Assembly: GCF_014131695.1 (NCBI RefSeq)
Contig: NZ_CP036346.1
Coordinates: forward strand, 1,798,001 to 1,862,000
Direction: 5' to 3'
DNA length: 64,000 nucleotides
Origin: Thomasclavelia ramosa DSM 1402
GTDB lineage: Bacteria > Bacillota_I > Bacilli_A > Erysipelotrichales > Coprobacillaceae
Shown: piece by piece, positions 49,594-59,154 of the stretch
Numbering within the stretch: position 1 is the stretch's first letter
Layout of the letters: every line of letters starts with the position of its first letter
Made by a program: the position numbers and the translations under genes
The notes under the pieces: generated by a model
What the model was told of the DNA's origin: nothing
What the model saw: only the letters and a program-made list of their open reading frames with translations
Databases searched by the model: none

Positions 49594-49944
49594 ATGAATA
49601 CTAAAAAAATCAATGAACAAGCTATTGAATCTTTAAAAACTTATTTTAACGAAGGTAAAGATCTTATTAAAGAAAATGTTACACCACTTACTAAAGATCA
49701 AATTAAAGCTATCGTTAATGAAGAAATTGCTCATCATGAAGCTAAATTACATGAATTAAATGATTTAAAACAAAAAATTGATTTAGAAGCAGAAGAAGCT
49801 TTTGAAAAAGTTTTTGGTAAAGCTAAAGAAGAACCAAAAACACATAAACTAACTACTGATGAAATGGCAGTCAAACTTCAAGAAGAAAAAGAACATCAAA
49901 TGGATGTTGCTAATAAATTAAAAGAAGAAAAATTATCTCATTAA
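49594..49944 (+). CDS. Small coiled-coil protein, tandem copy 2
   Basis: A 116-residue paralogue of 49092-49451 with AGAGGG before the ATG. Shared signatures are YF, IVNEEI, LEAEEAFEKVFGK against AEESLEKVLGK, and TDEMAVKLQEEKEHQMDVA. The central region between residues 20 and 35 differs, and the C-terminal KEEKLSH differs from KTAKLRK. It is transcribed from its own copy of the same promoter and ends at a terminator. Confidence 0.75.
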   Translation: MNTKKINEQAIESLKTYFNEGKDLIKENVTPLTKDQIKAIVNEEIAHHEAKLHELNDLKQKIDLEAEEAFEKVFGKAKEEPKTHKLTTDEMAVKLQEEKEHQMDVANKLKEEKLSH

Positions 49945-49959
49945 ATTAATTATTCTAAA

Positions 49960-49991
49960 AAAAGTCACGACAAATCAATATCGTGACTTTT
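49960..49991 (+). terminator. Strong terminator after copy 2
   Basis: Arms AAAAGTCACGA and TCGTGACTTTT with a 10-base loop, followed by TTT on the plus strand; it could also end the convergent gene at 50050. Confidence 0.85.
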
Positions 49992-50049
49992 TTATTAATC
50001 TGATAACATTATAAAAAGCAGTTATCAAAATAGCCATACAAACGTACAG

Positions 50050-50451
50050 TTATTTCATTAGTTCTTTTTCAAACATTTTTTTACTTGTTAAAAAAGCAAT
50101 TACAAGAATCGCAAAAGAAATATCAAAAGGACTCTTTAAAGTAAGTATTACAATGAACAAACCAACAATAATTCCAAAAATTTGAAAAGAGAAAGGCTTT
50201 AATGACAACCGATTTTCCTTAATTAGTTTGTATTGATTAACTAGATTATGTAATGTAACATAGAAAGCAATAATCGCAATCAAAACATCAACAGAAAAAC
50301 TGACTAAATAATTATCAGTTAATAATTCTTTGATAAAAAGTAAAACAATATAGCCACACATCGTTTGCCATAAACCAGCAATAATATACTTTTCAAGTAC
50401 TTCTTTTTTTATCTCTTTTAATCGCTTTTTACTAGTTTTTTCTTTTTTCAT
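50050..50451 (-). CDS. Small membrane protein, four segments, DUF-type
   Basis: A 133-residue protein with a charged N-terminal tail (KKEKTSKKRLKEIKKEV) and four hydrophobic segments at about 25-42, 52-70, 88-103 and 106-122. It resembles Firmicute membrane proteins of DUF6773 type, from memory only. Its start shares one base with the stop of the M18 aminopeptidase, so it is translated as a coupled partner. Function unknown. Confidence 0.7.
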   Translation of the reverse strand: MKKEKTSKKRLKEIKKEVLEKYIIAGLWQTMCGYIVLLFIKELLTDNYLVSFSVDVLIAIIAFYVTLHNLVNQYKLIKENRLSLKPFSFQIFGIIVGLFIVILTLKSPFDISFAILVIAFLTSKKMFEKELMK

Positions 50452-51770
50452 TATTTAGTAACCTTTAAAATATGTCCACTCATTTCTTCAATATGACTAT
50501 TAAAGAATTCTTCCATCACTTTAATCATATAAGCAGTATCTTTGACACCAGCTGTTTCATAAGATGAATGCATTGCTAATTGAGGTAATCCTATATCAAC
50601 ACTGTTCATTGAAACTTGTACCATTGCAATATTACCTAACGTGCTACCACCAGCAGTATCACTGCGATTAGAGAAAAATTGTACTGGAACTCCAGCCTTT
50701 TTACATAATCCCTTAAAAACAGCTATACTAACTGCATCACTAGTATATTTTTGACCAGCATGAGATTTTACAACAATACCCTCATTCATATAAACACAAT
50801 TATTAACATCTGTTTTCGCAGGATGATTTGGGTGTACAGCATGAGCATTATCAGCACTTAACATAAAGCTTGAAGCCAATGCCCGATAATATTCTTCTTC
50901 ACCTTTTCCTAAAGCATTGTTGATTCTACGCATAGCATCATATAAAAATGTTGATCCTGCACCCTGTTTAGTACCTGAACCTACTTCTTCGTTATCAAAA
51001 CAGGCAAATACATTGATTGATTGCTTATTTGCTCCCTTGAGAAAACCTTGTAATGAAGTATATGCACATTGTAAATCATCTAGTTGTGGACATGAAATAA
51101 ATTCTTCATTAGCTCCCCAAATTGATGGTTCCATGCGATTATATAAATATAGATCTGTTCCATAAATAGTTTCAACATCAACACCTAATTCATCAGCAAT
51201 CAGTTTCTTTAAATCTCCTGGTTTAGTTTCAGATCCACCAAATAACGGTAACATATCAACTTGTTTATTATAAGCATAACCATCATTGACAGTACGATTC
51301 ATGTGAATTGCAACATTCGGAATCATTACTAGATCTCGATCAATATTTACTAGTTTGGTAACATAGTTATCACCTTCTTGAACTAAAACCCTACCTGCAA
51401 TAGATAATGGGCGATCAAACCAGGTAGCACATAACATCCCACCATAACCCTCTGTATTTAATTGCGTATACTTACCTTTTATTTCAATTTCAGCATTCTC
51501 TTTGACTTTAAAAGTTGGTGAATCACTATGTGATGCAGCAACATTAAAACTATAATTATCTAAATTCTCACCAAGATTAAAAGCAATAATGCTGGAATTA
51601 TTTCTAGTGACAAAGTAATGACCACCCTTCTTAATTTGCCACGTTTGTCCTTCTAATAATTCTTCATACCCATGTTCAATTAAAATGTTCTGCATATTAG
51701 CTACAGCATGAAAAGCAGTTGGGCTTTGCTTAATAAAAGTTACTAATTCCTGTGATATTTGTTTATCCAT
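50451..51770 (-). CDS. M18-family aminopeptidase
   Basis: A 439-residue dinuclear-zinc aminopeptidase of family M18 (aspartyl aminopeptidase/ApeA type), removing acidic or neutral N-terminal residues in the cytosol. AASHSDSPTF holds the first His, CPQLDDLQCAY the bridging Asp, FDNEEVGSGTKQGAGS the catalytic Glu, SADNAHAVHPN and HSSYETAG later metal ligands. ATG at 51770 has GGAGG 8 bases upstream; two earlier codons lack spacing. A perfect 32-bp palindrome lies just beyond its start toward the permease gene. Confidence 0.92.
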   Translation of the reverse strand: MDKQISQELVTFIKQSPTAFHAVANMQNILIEHGYEELLEGQTWQIKKGGHYFVTRNNSSIIAFNLGENLDNYSFNVAASHSDSPTFKVKENAEIEIKGKYTQLNTEGYGGMLCATWFDRPLSIAGRVLVQEGDNYVTKLVNIDRDLVMIPNVAIHMNRTVNDGYAYNKQVDMLPLFGGSETKPGDLKKLIADELGVDVETIYGTDLYLYNRMEPSIWGANEEFISCPQLDDLQCAYTSLQGFLKGANKQSINVFACFDNEEVGSGTKQGAGSTFLYDAMRRINNALGKGEEEYYRALASSFMLSADNAHAVHPNHPAKTDVNNCVYMNEGIVVKSHAGQKYTSDAVSIAVFKGLCKKAGVPVQFFSNRSDTAGGSTLGNIAMVQVSMNSVDIGLPQLAMHSSYETAGVKDTAYMIKVMEEFFNSHIEEMSGHILKVTK

Positions 51771-51803
51771 TTTCATGACCTCCATAATTACGGCTTTATT
51801 GTA

Positions 51804-51835
51804 ACATATCCTTTAACATGTGTTAAAGGATATGT
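51804..51835. terminator. Perfect 32-bp palindrome between permease and peptidase
   Basis: ACATATCCTTTAACA and TGTTAAAGGATATGT form 16 base pairs including the centre. It sits just past the permease stop codon at 51844, so on the reverse strand it would form a terminator-like stem, but it has no T run. It may equally be an operator for the aminopeptidase. Confidence 0.5.
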
Positions 51836-51843
51836 CTAAGATA

Positions 51844-53265
51844 CTATTGACTTGTCTTACCACGTTTAGCTAGAGCAGGCATAATTGCTCCTAATCCAAC
51901 TAAAATAATTGGGGTAATAATATTCATTGCGATTTCAAATGCACTTCCTTTAAACATTCCTAAAGCACAACAAGCTGCAGTGACAATAAAACACCACCAT
52001 CCAAAAAATTTCGCAAAAAATTGACTTTTAGTAAAGCGATATTCTGCTGGAAATTTATCAATTGCTTTACGCAATGCAATATATGCAATAAACACCCATA
52101 AATAACGCAGTGGCATACAAACTGAATTTAGTTGGGTCAAGAATTTTAAAAATGCCGTAACACTTCCTATTCCTAACGCCGGAATTAAAATTAATGGTGT
52201 AACAATTGCTACTACCAACAAAATTCCATTGGTATATGCGCCTTTGTCATTTTTCTTTAATAATTTTGCAGGAATAAATTGACGCGCATTTTCATTGTCT
52301 AATAACATTCTAAGTGGCGCATCGATAGAAATTACCAAAGTTGATAATTGCCCGACCATATTACATACTGCATAAACAATTAAGAAGGTATTACCAATAC
52401 CATAATACTCTCCTAATTTTTGGAATGACCAATATGCTCCATTAGCTACATATGAATCAAAATTAGCATTAATTTCAGCAACATTAAACATCATTCCCAT
52501 TGAAATTGTACCCAAAATGGCACAAATAATTACCATGATTGCCAATGCAATCATCCCCTTAGGAAATCCTTTTGAAGGATTTTCTACTTTATTTACATAT
52601 GGTGAAATTTTTTCACATCCACCTACGGCAAATACTAATATCGATAATGAAGTAAAATATTCTAACCTAAACGATGGAATTAAATTTTTAAAACTCCAAT
52701 CAATAGTTTGATATCCTCCATTAGGATTTAAAGCCGGTGCTGCCATCATTAAGATAATAAATAAAATTGACATTACAAACATCGACGATCCAGCAATAGT
52801 CGCCAATGATTTTAATGGATTTAACCCCCGTGATGCTACCCAGGCAAATACTAAAAATACTACCAGGGTAATAATTTGGACTAGGCGAATATCCAAAGAA
52901 TCATAAAAAGATGAATTTTGGAACAATACCCAACTTAAAGCTTTTAGCCCACCTGATGCTTTAGAAGCAATATAAGGCATATGAACAACCCAATAAGTCC
53001 ATCCAGCATAGTAAGCTAATTTTGGTCCTAAAGTTTCTTGAATCCATGAACTCACACCACCACCAGCATTTTTAAATGCTGAGCCTAACTCTCCTACCAT
53101 TAATGCATATGGTACGAAGTATAGTGCAAACATCATGATCCAACTAAAAATTACTTGGACTCCGTTAAAGTATACAAAACCATTAACCACATTTCCGAAT
53201 CCCCAAACAGTCGAAAAGGCCATAAAGGCTAAGTTATACCAAACGATTTTCTTCGAATTTGACAT
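51844..53265 (-). CDS. Amino-acid permease, APC family (YjeM-like)
   Basis: A 473-residue APC permease with 12 segments. WGFGNVVNGFVYFNGVQV near residue 20 lies in the first broken helix that binds substrate. MVGELGSAFKNAGGGVSSW is the loop 2-3 signature of the glutamate:GABA-antiporter-like subfamily. It imports an amino acid, possibly glutamate or a related acid. The leader of about 100 bases before its start contains two short hairpins (see rejected). GGAGGGTT precedes the ATG. Confidence 0.88.
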   Translation of the reverse strand: MSNSKKIVWYNLAFMAFSTVWGFGNVVNGFVYFNGVQVIFSWIMMFALYFVPYALMVGELGSAFKNAGGGVSSWIQETLGPKLAYYAGWTYWVVHMPYIASKASGGLKALSWVLFQNSSFYDSLDIRLVQIITLVVFLVFAWVASRGLNPLKSLATIAGSSMFVMSILFIILMMAAPALNPNGGYQTIDWSFKNLIPSFRLEYFTSLSILVFAVGGCEKISPYVNKVENPSKGFPKGMIALAIMVIICAILGTISMGMMFNVAEINANFDSYVANGAYWSFQKLGEYYGIGNTFLIVYAVCNMVGQLSTLVISIDAPLRMLLDNENARQFIPAKLLKKNDKGAYTNGILLVVAIVTPLILIPALGIGSVTAFLKFLTQLNSVCMPLRYLWVFIAYIALRKAIDKFPAEYRFTKSQFFAKFFGWWCFIVTAACCALGMFKGSAFEIAMNIITPIILVGLGAIMPALAKRGKTSQ

Positions 53266-53477
53266 AAAACCCTCCTAATCTTGAACAACACCGTGTTCGT
53301 TTTAGTCCCGTCGGGTTGCAAAACTAATTGTTTATAAATAAAAACAGTTCATTTGCTTCGCAACGTTTCTATTATAACAAAAATCTTATATTTAGCCTAC
53401 ACATTTACATTTTTTTATTATAATAATGAAAATTATTCCCGCTGTATAAAAAAAGATACCCAATTATCCTCAGATAT

Positions 53478-54590
53478 CTAATTTACTTTTTTTAAATAAC
53501 GATATTTAACCCATCCTATTTCGTTATCTTTGATCACATAAGCATAAGGACCGTATATTCCCACTAATTTAATTACCTCACCTTTTTCCAAAGGAATCAA
53601 ATAATCAACATAGTCATCCAAACAATAATATTTTTGATTATTTAAATACAAAAATTCATTCTTGATCTTAAAAATCTTACCTGTTTTAATTTGTTTGCAG
53701 GTTGAAAATAATTTTCCCTGCTTAAGCACCTCGACTTCAAAATTAGGCCATGCCACTTTATTGACAACTTGTTTTTCTACATTAACATCAACTACTGCCT
53801 GATATAACGGTAACGGCTGTATATATTCTTTTGATAACTTAAATCTATCGCCATCACCAGTAATTATTAATGCATTTAATTGACTAATAGATTTTACCCC
53901 AGTTCCCCCATCAATACTAATAATACGCTTTTGCTTATCAATGATAATATCATTATTGATTGCATTAGCATATTGATTTGATGTCGGTAAATGTCCAACC
54001 ACAACATATTTATCTAAACAGTGACCAGTTTGATAAAACGTTCGCATTTCAATAAGCGATGAAGTAGATGAATTTTGCCAGTCTTTTCGATTTTCAATTC
54101 CTGCATGAACAAAAATAAAATTATTGAATTCTAGTATTGTTGGTAAAGTTTTAAAATATTGAAAATATGGCCGCAAAAACTGTTTTATTTTTACCTGCAT
54201 TACTTCAGGATTTTCTTTTTTTATGTCTATATTCAATTTTTCTAGAGCTTGTCGAATCATTCCGCCTTTACCAATACGATTTAAATAGTGAACTATTTGG
54301 TTAGCATATTTAGGATTATCTACCATTTCTTCTAACGCATATTCACAATTACCAAGAATCACATATACGCGCTCACTTTTTGCCTGAAGTTCTTGTAAAA
54401 ATCTAACAGTTTCTAAAGCTTGCGTACCTTTTTCAATAAAGTCACCTAAAATAATCAAGTAATCATCGTATCGATAATCAACCTTTTTTAGCAGTGCTTT
54501 AAATCGATCTAAGTGAGAGTGAATATCACTGATTACAATACAGCGATATTCTCCTACTACTTTTATTTTTATATGCTGTGCCTCCAACAT
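53478..54590 (-). CDS. Calcineurin-like metallophosphatase with C-terminal SH3-like part
   Basis: A 370-residue phosphatase. SDIHSHLDRF, LGDFIEKGTQ and LGNCEYALEE are the three metal-site motifs of the PPP fold; the first is DxHS rather than DxHG, the second DxxEKG rather than DxxDRG, and the third has Cys in place of the usual His of GNHE. GHLPTSNQ and HAGIENR supply the remaining His. The C-terminal 120 residues end in an SH3-like domain (GEVIKLVGIYGPYAYVI). It may be a regulatory protein phosphatase or nucleotide hydrolase. AGAGGTG precedes the ATG. Confidence 0.85.
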   Translation of the reverse strand: MLEAQHIKIKVVGEYRCIVISDIHSHLDRFKALLKKVDYRYDDYLIILGDFIEKGTQALETVRFLQELQAKSERVYVILGNCEYALEEMVDNPKYANQIVHYLNRIGKGGMIRQALEKLNIDIKKENPEVMQVKIKQFLRPYFQYFKTLPTILEFNNFIFVHAGIENRKDWQNSSTSSLIEMRTFYQTGHCLDKYVVVGHLPTSNQYANAINNDIIIDKQKRIISIDGGTGVKSISQLNALIITGDGDRFKLSKEYIQPLPLYQAVVDVNVEKQVVNKVAWPNFEVEVLKQGKLFSTCKQIKTGKIFKIKNEFLYLNNQKYYCLDDYVDYLIPLEKGEVIKLVGIYGPYAYVIKDNEIGWVKYRYLKKVN

Positions 54591-54703
54591 TCACTTCACC
54601 TCTAGTCCTACTATAGCATAAATATATAAATAATTTACAGTAATATTATCTTAAGTATTTATAAATTCTGCGTTATAATCATACTAGAAACGAGGTAATA
54701 AAA

Positions 54704-55204
54704 ATGTTAAAAGAAATTGAACAACGTCAAAGCATTAGAAAGTATTTGAACAAACCAGTTGAACCTGAAAAAATCTTAGAACTTTTAAAAGCAGCAATGA
54801 ACGCGCCGACAGCCCGTAATACACAAGAATGGAAATTTAAAGTTATTACAAATTCTCAAGCACTAAATGATATGACGAAATTATCACCATATACAACAAT
54901 GATGAAAGAAGCTCCTTGTGCTATTCTCGTAATAGCTGATTTAAATAAAGCTATTTCACCTGAATATGGTCTAATCAATTGTAGTGCAGCAATTGAAAAC
55001 CTTTTAATTGAAGCAGTCAATCAAGGGCTTGGTTGCTGCTGGTGTGGAATCGCTCCAGTTTCGGAAAGAATTGAAGGTTTTAAAAACTATTACAATCTAG
55101 CTGATAATGAATATCCCGTTGGTGTTGTAGCTATTGGTTACAGTAATGAAACAAAGCCACTGATTGATCGCTTTGATTCTAAAAATATTAGCTATTTTAA
55201 ATAG
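54704..55204 (+). CDS. Nitroreductase-family protein
   Basis: A 166-residue FMN-dependent reductase. RQSIRKYLNKPVEPEK starts the family, APTARNTQEWKF is the FMN-contact loop, and NQGLGCCWCGIAP is the central strand. CxxC-like Cys pairs (GCCWCG) are unusual here. The substrates of the family are quinones, nitroaromatics or flavins. AACGAGGTAA precedes the ATG and TATAAT at 54674 fits a promoter. It stands alone upstream of the Fe-S AKR on the same strand. Confidence 0.9.
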   Translation: MLKEIEQRQSIRKYLNKPVEPEKILELLKAAMNAPTARNTQEWKFKVITNSQALNDMTKLSPYTTMMKEAPCAILVIADLNKAISPEYGLINCSAAIENLLIEAVNQGLGCCWCGIAPVSERIEGFKNYYNLADNEYPVGVVAIGYSNETKPLIDRFDSKNISYFK

Positions 55205-55320
55205 AATCAAAAATTATTCTTTGTTAAAACTATTTTTATTTATTCAAATATTGACTTCTAGTTAACTCTAAGATGTATGATAAATTTATTAATACAACTA
55301 TAATAGAAAGAAGGTTAATT

Positions 55321-56415
55321 ATGGAAAATAAATTTGGTTTTGGTTGTATGCGACTACCAATGAAAAATGATGAAGTCGATTATGACGAGTTTAATCAAAT
55401 GATTGATTTGTATATGCAGGAAGGATTTAATTATTTTGATACTGCCCACGGGTATCTAGGCGGAAAAAGTGAGACCGCACTTCGTGATTGTTTAGTCTCA
55501 CGCTATCCCCGTGAATCATATGTCCTTACTAACAAACTAACTAAAAGTTTTTTTAACAGCAAAGAAGATATTCTTCCACTATTTAATGAGCAATTACAAA
55601 AAACAGGTGTTTCATATTTTGATTATTATTTAATGCATGCACAAGACCGTGAAAATTATAAGCATTTTCAAAAATGTCAAGCTTATCAAGCTGCTCAAGA
55701 ATTAAAAGCAACAGGAAAAGTCAAACATATTGGAATTTCATTTCATGATACTGCAAATATTTTAGAGATGATCTTAAGTGAACATCCCGAAATAGAAATT
55801 GTCCAAATTCAATTTAATTATGCTGATTTTAATAATCCTAGTGTTGAAAGTAAGAAGGTTTATGAAGTATGTCGCAAATTTAATAAACCTATTTTAGTAA
55901 TGGAACCAATTTAAGGCGGTGGTCTTGCGAATCTTCCCGAAGCAGCAAGTAGAATTTTAACTGATCTAAATAAAAATGCCAGCAACGCTAGTTATGCTCT
56001 ACGCTTTGCAGCGTCTTTTGAAGGTGTATATAAAGTTTTATCAGGTGTTAGTAATTTAGAGCAAATGAAAGATAATTTGAAGGTTATGAAAAATTTCATT
56101 CCTTTTAACGATGAGGAATACGAGGCGGTAGCAAAAGTTCGAAAAATATTAGATTCCTTAGGAGGAATTCCTTGTACCGCTTGTCGTTATTGTACAGACG
56201 GCTGCCCGATGAAAATTTCAATTCCTGACTTATTTGGCTGTTATAATGATAAAAAAATATTTAATGACTGGAATAGTGATTATTATTATGGAGTTCACAC
56301 AAAAACTAGTGGCAAGGCATCTACTTGTATTGGATGTCAACAATGCGAACATATTTGTCCGCAGCATCTGCCAATTATTAAATATTTAAAAGAAGTCGCT
56401 GAAACATTTGAGTAA
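55321..56415 (+). pseudogene. Aldo/keto reductase with C-terminal 4Fe-4S domain, one in-frame stop
   Basis: From ATG at 55321 (AGAAAGAAGG before it) the frame reads an AKR (FGCMRLPMK, FDTAHGYLGGKSE, LTNKLTK, YLMHAQ) up to VMEPI, then TAA at 55912-55914, and at once continues in the same frame GGGLANLPEAASRIL to a ferredoxin-like domain (CTACRYCTDGCPMKISI, CIGCQQCEHICPQHLP) and a stop at 56415. In relatives the position is MEPVKGG, so AAA or AAG became TAA. Both halves are otherwise intact, which points to one recent nonsense change, a sequencing error, or read-through. Confidence 0.85.
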
Positions 56416-56448
56416 TTAAAAAGATACTCCATGATGCAAATGTAATGA

Positions 56449-56480
56449 AAAGGTAGATATTAGTTCCAATATCTACCTTT
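56449..56480. terminator. Terminator between convergent AKR and hydF
   Basis: Arms AAAGGTAGATATT and AATATCTACCTTT, 13 bases each with a 6-base loop, and T- and A-rich flanks on both strands, so it ends both transcripts. Confidence 0.85.
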
Positions 56481-56511
56481 ATTTTACTTCTGTATCATTT
56501 GAATAGTCCTT

Positions 56512-57699
56512 TTAATATATAACTTTATCCAAGATTCCATTTACATATGCAATAAAAATGCCATAATTTGTCATCGGAATCATTTGCCCTTTTGCCTGAT
56601 TAACTCTTGTCATAATATACCGGCGATTAAACATACAGCCACCACAAGTAATAATTAAATCGTACTTGGTTAAATCATCTGGAAAATCTGTTCCACTAAC
56701 AATTTCAACACCAATTCCAGGAAATTTTTTCTTTAACATTCGAGGAATTTTAACCCGTCCAATATCTTCACTTAATGGTGCATGACTACAACATTCTGCA
56801 ATTAAAACTGTCGAATCACCATTCAGCCGTTCTAAGATTTCAACACTTTTAGCATAATAATTTAAATCTCCCTTATAACCTGCCATTAAAACAGAAAATG
56901 ATGTCAATTTGCTTTCTGAAGAAATATTTTCATAAACATATTTAAATACTTGTGAATCTGTAATAACAAGATCAGGGGCTTGATTTAATTTTTGTAAAGC
57001 TGATTTTAGTTGTTCCGTTGTTACAGCCATAATTTGACAACCTTTATCAAGCAATTCACGCATTACCTGAACTTGGGGTAAAATTAATCTGCCTTTGGGA
57101 GCTTGAATATCTTGTGGCATTACTAATAGTATAAGATCACCTTTTTTTGCTAATTCACCTGTAATGCTTTCTTTTTCAAAATCAGCCGGTACCTTTTCAA
57201 GCAATTTTTCTTGTAACTCTTTTATTCCTTGCTTCGTTAACGAACTAATCAGTAATGGTGTTTCACTAGTTGCTTCAGTAATTTTCTTTAGAAGATTATC
57301 ATTCCTTTGTAAATCAGCTTTACTTATTACTAATATCGTAGGAATATGCTTCTCTTTAAAATAATGATACCAGTCTAATTCTTGACAAATCTTTCTATCA
57401 TTAAAAAGAATGATTGCAATATCAATCTTTTCACTAGCTTTTTTTGTCTTATCGTTTCGCAATTGCCCTAGAGTCCCAATATCATCAAAACCTGCAGTAT
57501 CAACTAACAAGCATGGTCCCAAACCATCAATTTCCATCGCCTTATAGACAGGATCAGTAGTTGTTCCCGGTTCACTTGAGACAATTGAAACTTCTTGATT
57601 AACAAAGGCGTTGATCAATGCCGATTTGCCACTATTACGTTTTCCAAAAAAACCAATATGGAGCCGATTAGCTCCTGGTGTTTTATTTAACCCTGCCAT
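56512..57699 (-). CDS. hydF: [FeFe]-hydrogenase maturation GTPase HydF
   Basis: A 395-residue HydF, the scaffold that receives the 2Fe subcluster and delivers it to hydrogenase. Walker A GKRNSGKS at 19-26, DTAGFDD at 67, and in the C-terminal domain Cys304 and His306 (CCSHAPL), then Cys352 and Cys355 (TCGGCMF), a CxHx45CxxC site for the [4Fe-4S] cluster. It lies 2 bases downstream of hydG, the last gene of the operon. No hydrogenase structural gene (hydA) is in the window. Confidence 0.95.
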   Translation of the reverse strand: MAGLNKTPGANRLHIGFFGKRNSGKSALINAFVNQEVSIVSSEPGTTTDPVYKAMEIDGLGPCLLVDTAGFDDIGTLGQLRNDKTKKASEKIDIAIILFNDRKICQELDWYHYFKEKHIPTILVISKADLQRNDNLLKKITEATSETPLLISSLTKQGIKELQEKLLEKVPADFEKESITGELAKKGDLILLVMPQDIQAPKGRLILPQVQVMRELLDKGCQIMAVTTEQLKSALQKLNQAPDLVITDSQVFKYVYENISSESKLTSFSVLMAGYKGDLNYYAKSVEILERLNGDSTVLIAECCSHAPLSEDIGRVKIPRMLKKKFPGIGVEIVSGTDFPDDLTKYDLIITCGGCMFNRRYIMTRVNQAKGQMIPMTNYGIFIAYVNGILDKVIY

Positions 57700-57701
57700 T
57701 A

Positions 57702-59123
57702 TTAGAACCTGAAATCACGTTTCCCGTCTTCAATCATCGTAAGACGTTCTTGACAAATTTTTCTAACTTTATCACTAGTGATATTATCTAATTCCTTCAT
57801 AATTAAATTATCAGCTTTTAACTTAGTATCATCACCGGCATAATCTTGACTATATTCCTTTAATGTCATCAAAGCATTAGGATGACAACAATTCGAGATT
57901 TGACCAGATTTACATAATTGCATAAAACGATCTCCCGTTCTTCCTTCGCGATAACAAGCAGTACAAAAACTTGGAATATAATTTAATTCACATAACCACT
58001 TAACAACCTCATCTAAAGTTCTATTATCACTAATATCAAATTGTGCAGAAGTAGTATCTTCTTCAGTTTCAGGTTCATCATAACCGCCAACACTTGTCTT
58101 AGAGCCACCACTAATTTGTGAAATACCTAACTCTAACACTCTTTCTCGAACCCGTTTAGATTCACGTGTTGAAATAATCATTCCCGTATATGGTACTGCC
58201 ATTCTGATGATCATTACAATCTTTTCAAAAATTTTATCGCTGATAGCATTACTAAAGTCTGATTTATCAATATCATCTGCTGGACAAATTCTCGGAACAC
58301 TAATCGTATGTGGTCCAACTCCTTTTGCGGCCTCTAAATGTTCGGCATGCATCAATAAACCCACAAAATCATATCGATACATTTCTAGCCCAAATAAAAC
58401 CCCAATACCGACATCATCAATTCCACCATCCATAGCCCGATCCATTGCTTCAGTATGATAAGCATAATCATGTTTTGGTCCCGTTGGATGCAGTGCTTCA
58501 TAATTTTTCTTATTATATGTTTCTTGGAAAAGAATATAAGTTCCTATCCCAGCCTCTTTTAGCTTTTTATAGTTTTCAACTGTTGTTGCAGCAATATTAA
58601 CATTAACCCGCCTAATTGCTCCATTTATATGTTTGATCCCATATATAGTTTTAATGCTTTCCAATACATATTCAATTGGATTATTGATTGGATCCTCTCC
58701 TGTTTCTAATGCTAAACGCTTATGCCCCATATTTTGAAGTGCGATGACTTCTTTTTTTATTTCTTCTTGAGTTAATTTTTTTCTTGCAATATGCTTATTT
58801 TTTAAATGATAAGGACAATAGACACAACCATTAACGCAATAATTTGATAAGTATAAAGGTGCAAACATTACAATTCTATTACCATATAATTTTTGCTTAA
58901 TCATTTTAGCAACTTTTTCCATTTCATCAATTGCTTCAGGAATTTCACACTCCAATAACAGCATTGCTTCACGGTGCGTTAATCCTTTACAGTCTTTAGC
59001 ACGCTCAATTAAAGAAAAGATTAATTCTCGATTATCTTTATTTTCTTTAGCATATGCAATTGTTTCCAGTATTTCTTGATCATCAATAAATTCTTCAGCC
59101 TTATTAGATTTTACATTATACAT
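57702..59123 (-). CDS. hydG: [FeFe]-hydrogenase maturase HydG
   Basis: A radical SAM tyrosine lyase of about 473 residues that makes the CO and CN ligands. NYCVNGCVYCPYHLKN carries the CxxxCxxC cluster near residues 96-103, and CTACYREGRTGDRF followed by NCCH near residue 410-440 holds the auxiliary-cluster Cys. The ThiH-like barrel continues between (EDPINNPIEYVLESI). The start ATG at 59123 or an upstream GTG at 59138 are both possible, without a decisive ribosome site. It is 17 bases downstream of hydE. Confidence 0.95.
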   Translation of the reverse strand: MYNVKSNKAEEFIDDQEILETIAYAKENKDNRELIFSLIERAKDCKGLTHREAMLLLECEIPEAIDEMEKVAKMIKQKLYGNRIVMFAPLYLSNYCVNGCVYCPYHLKNKHIARKKLTQEEIKKEVIALQNMGHKRLALETGEDPINNPIEYVLESIKTIYGIKHINGAIRRVNVNIAATTVENYKKLKEAGIGTYILFQETYNKKNYEALHPTGPKHDYAYHTEAMDRAMDGGIDDVGIGVLFGLEMYRYDFVGLLMHAEHLEAAKGVGPHTISVPRICPADDIDKSDFSNAISDKIFEKIVMIIRMAVPYTGMIISTRESKRVRERVLELGISQISGGSKTSVGGYDEPETEEDTTSAQFDISDNRTLDEVVKWLCELNYIPSFCTACYREGRTGDRFMQLCKSGQISNCCHPNALMTLKEYSQDYAGDDTKLKADNLIMKELDNITSDKVRKICQERLTMIEDGKRDFRF

Positions 59124-59154
59124 TTTCCTTTTTCTCACTTTCTTTTACTTAGGT

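Noticed and set aside
49092-49944. Toxin-antitoxin pair
   Set aside because: The two genes are paralogues of each other with the same promoter architecture, not a toxin with a partner.
53266-53400. Two ACGG-bearing short hairpins in the leader of the amino-acid permease, possible guanidine-II (mini-ykkC) riboswitch
   Set aside because: The loops are not closed by the G-C pairs the class needs and the stems are short or mismatched, and the downstream gene is not a typical target.
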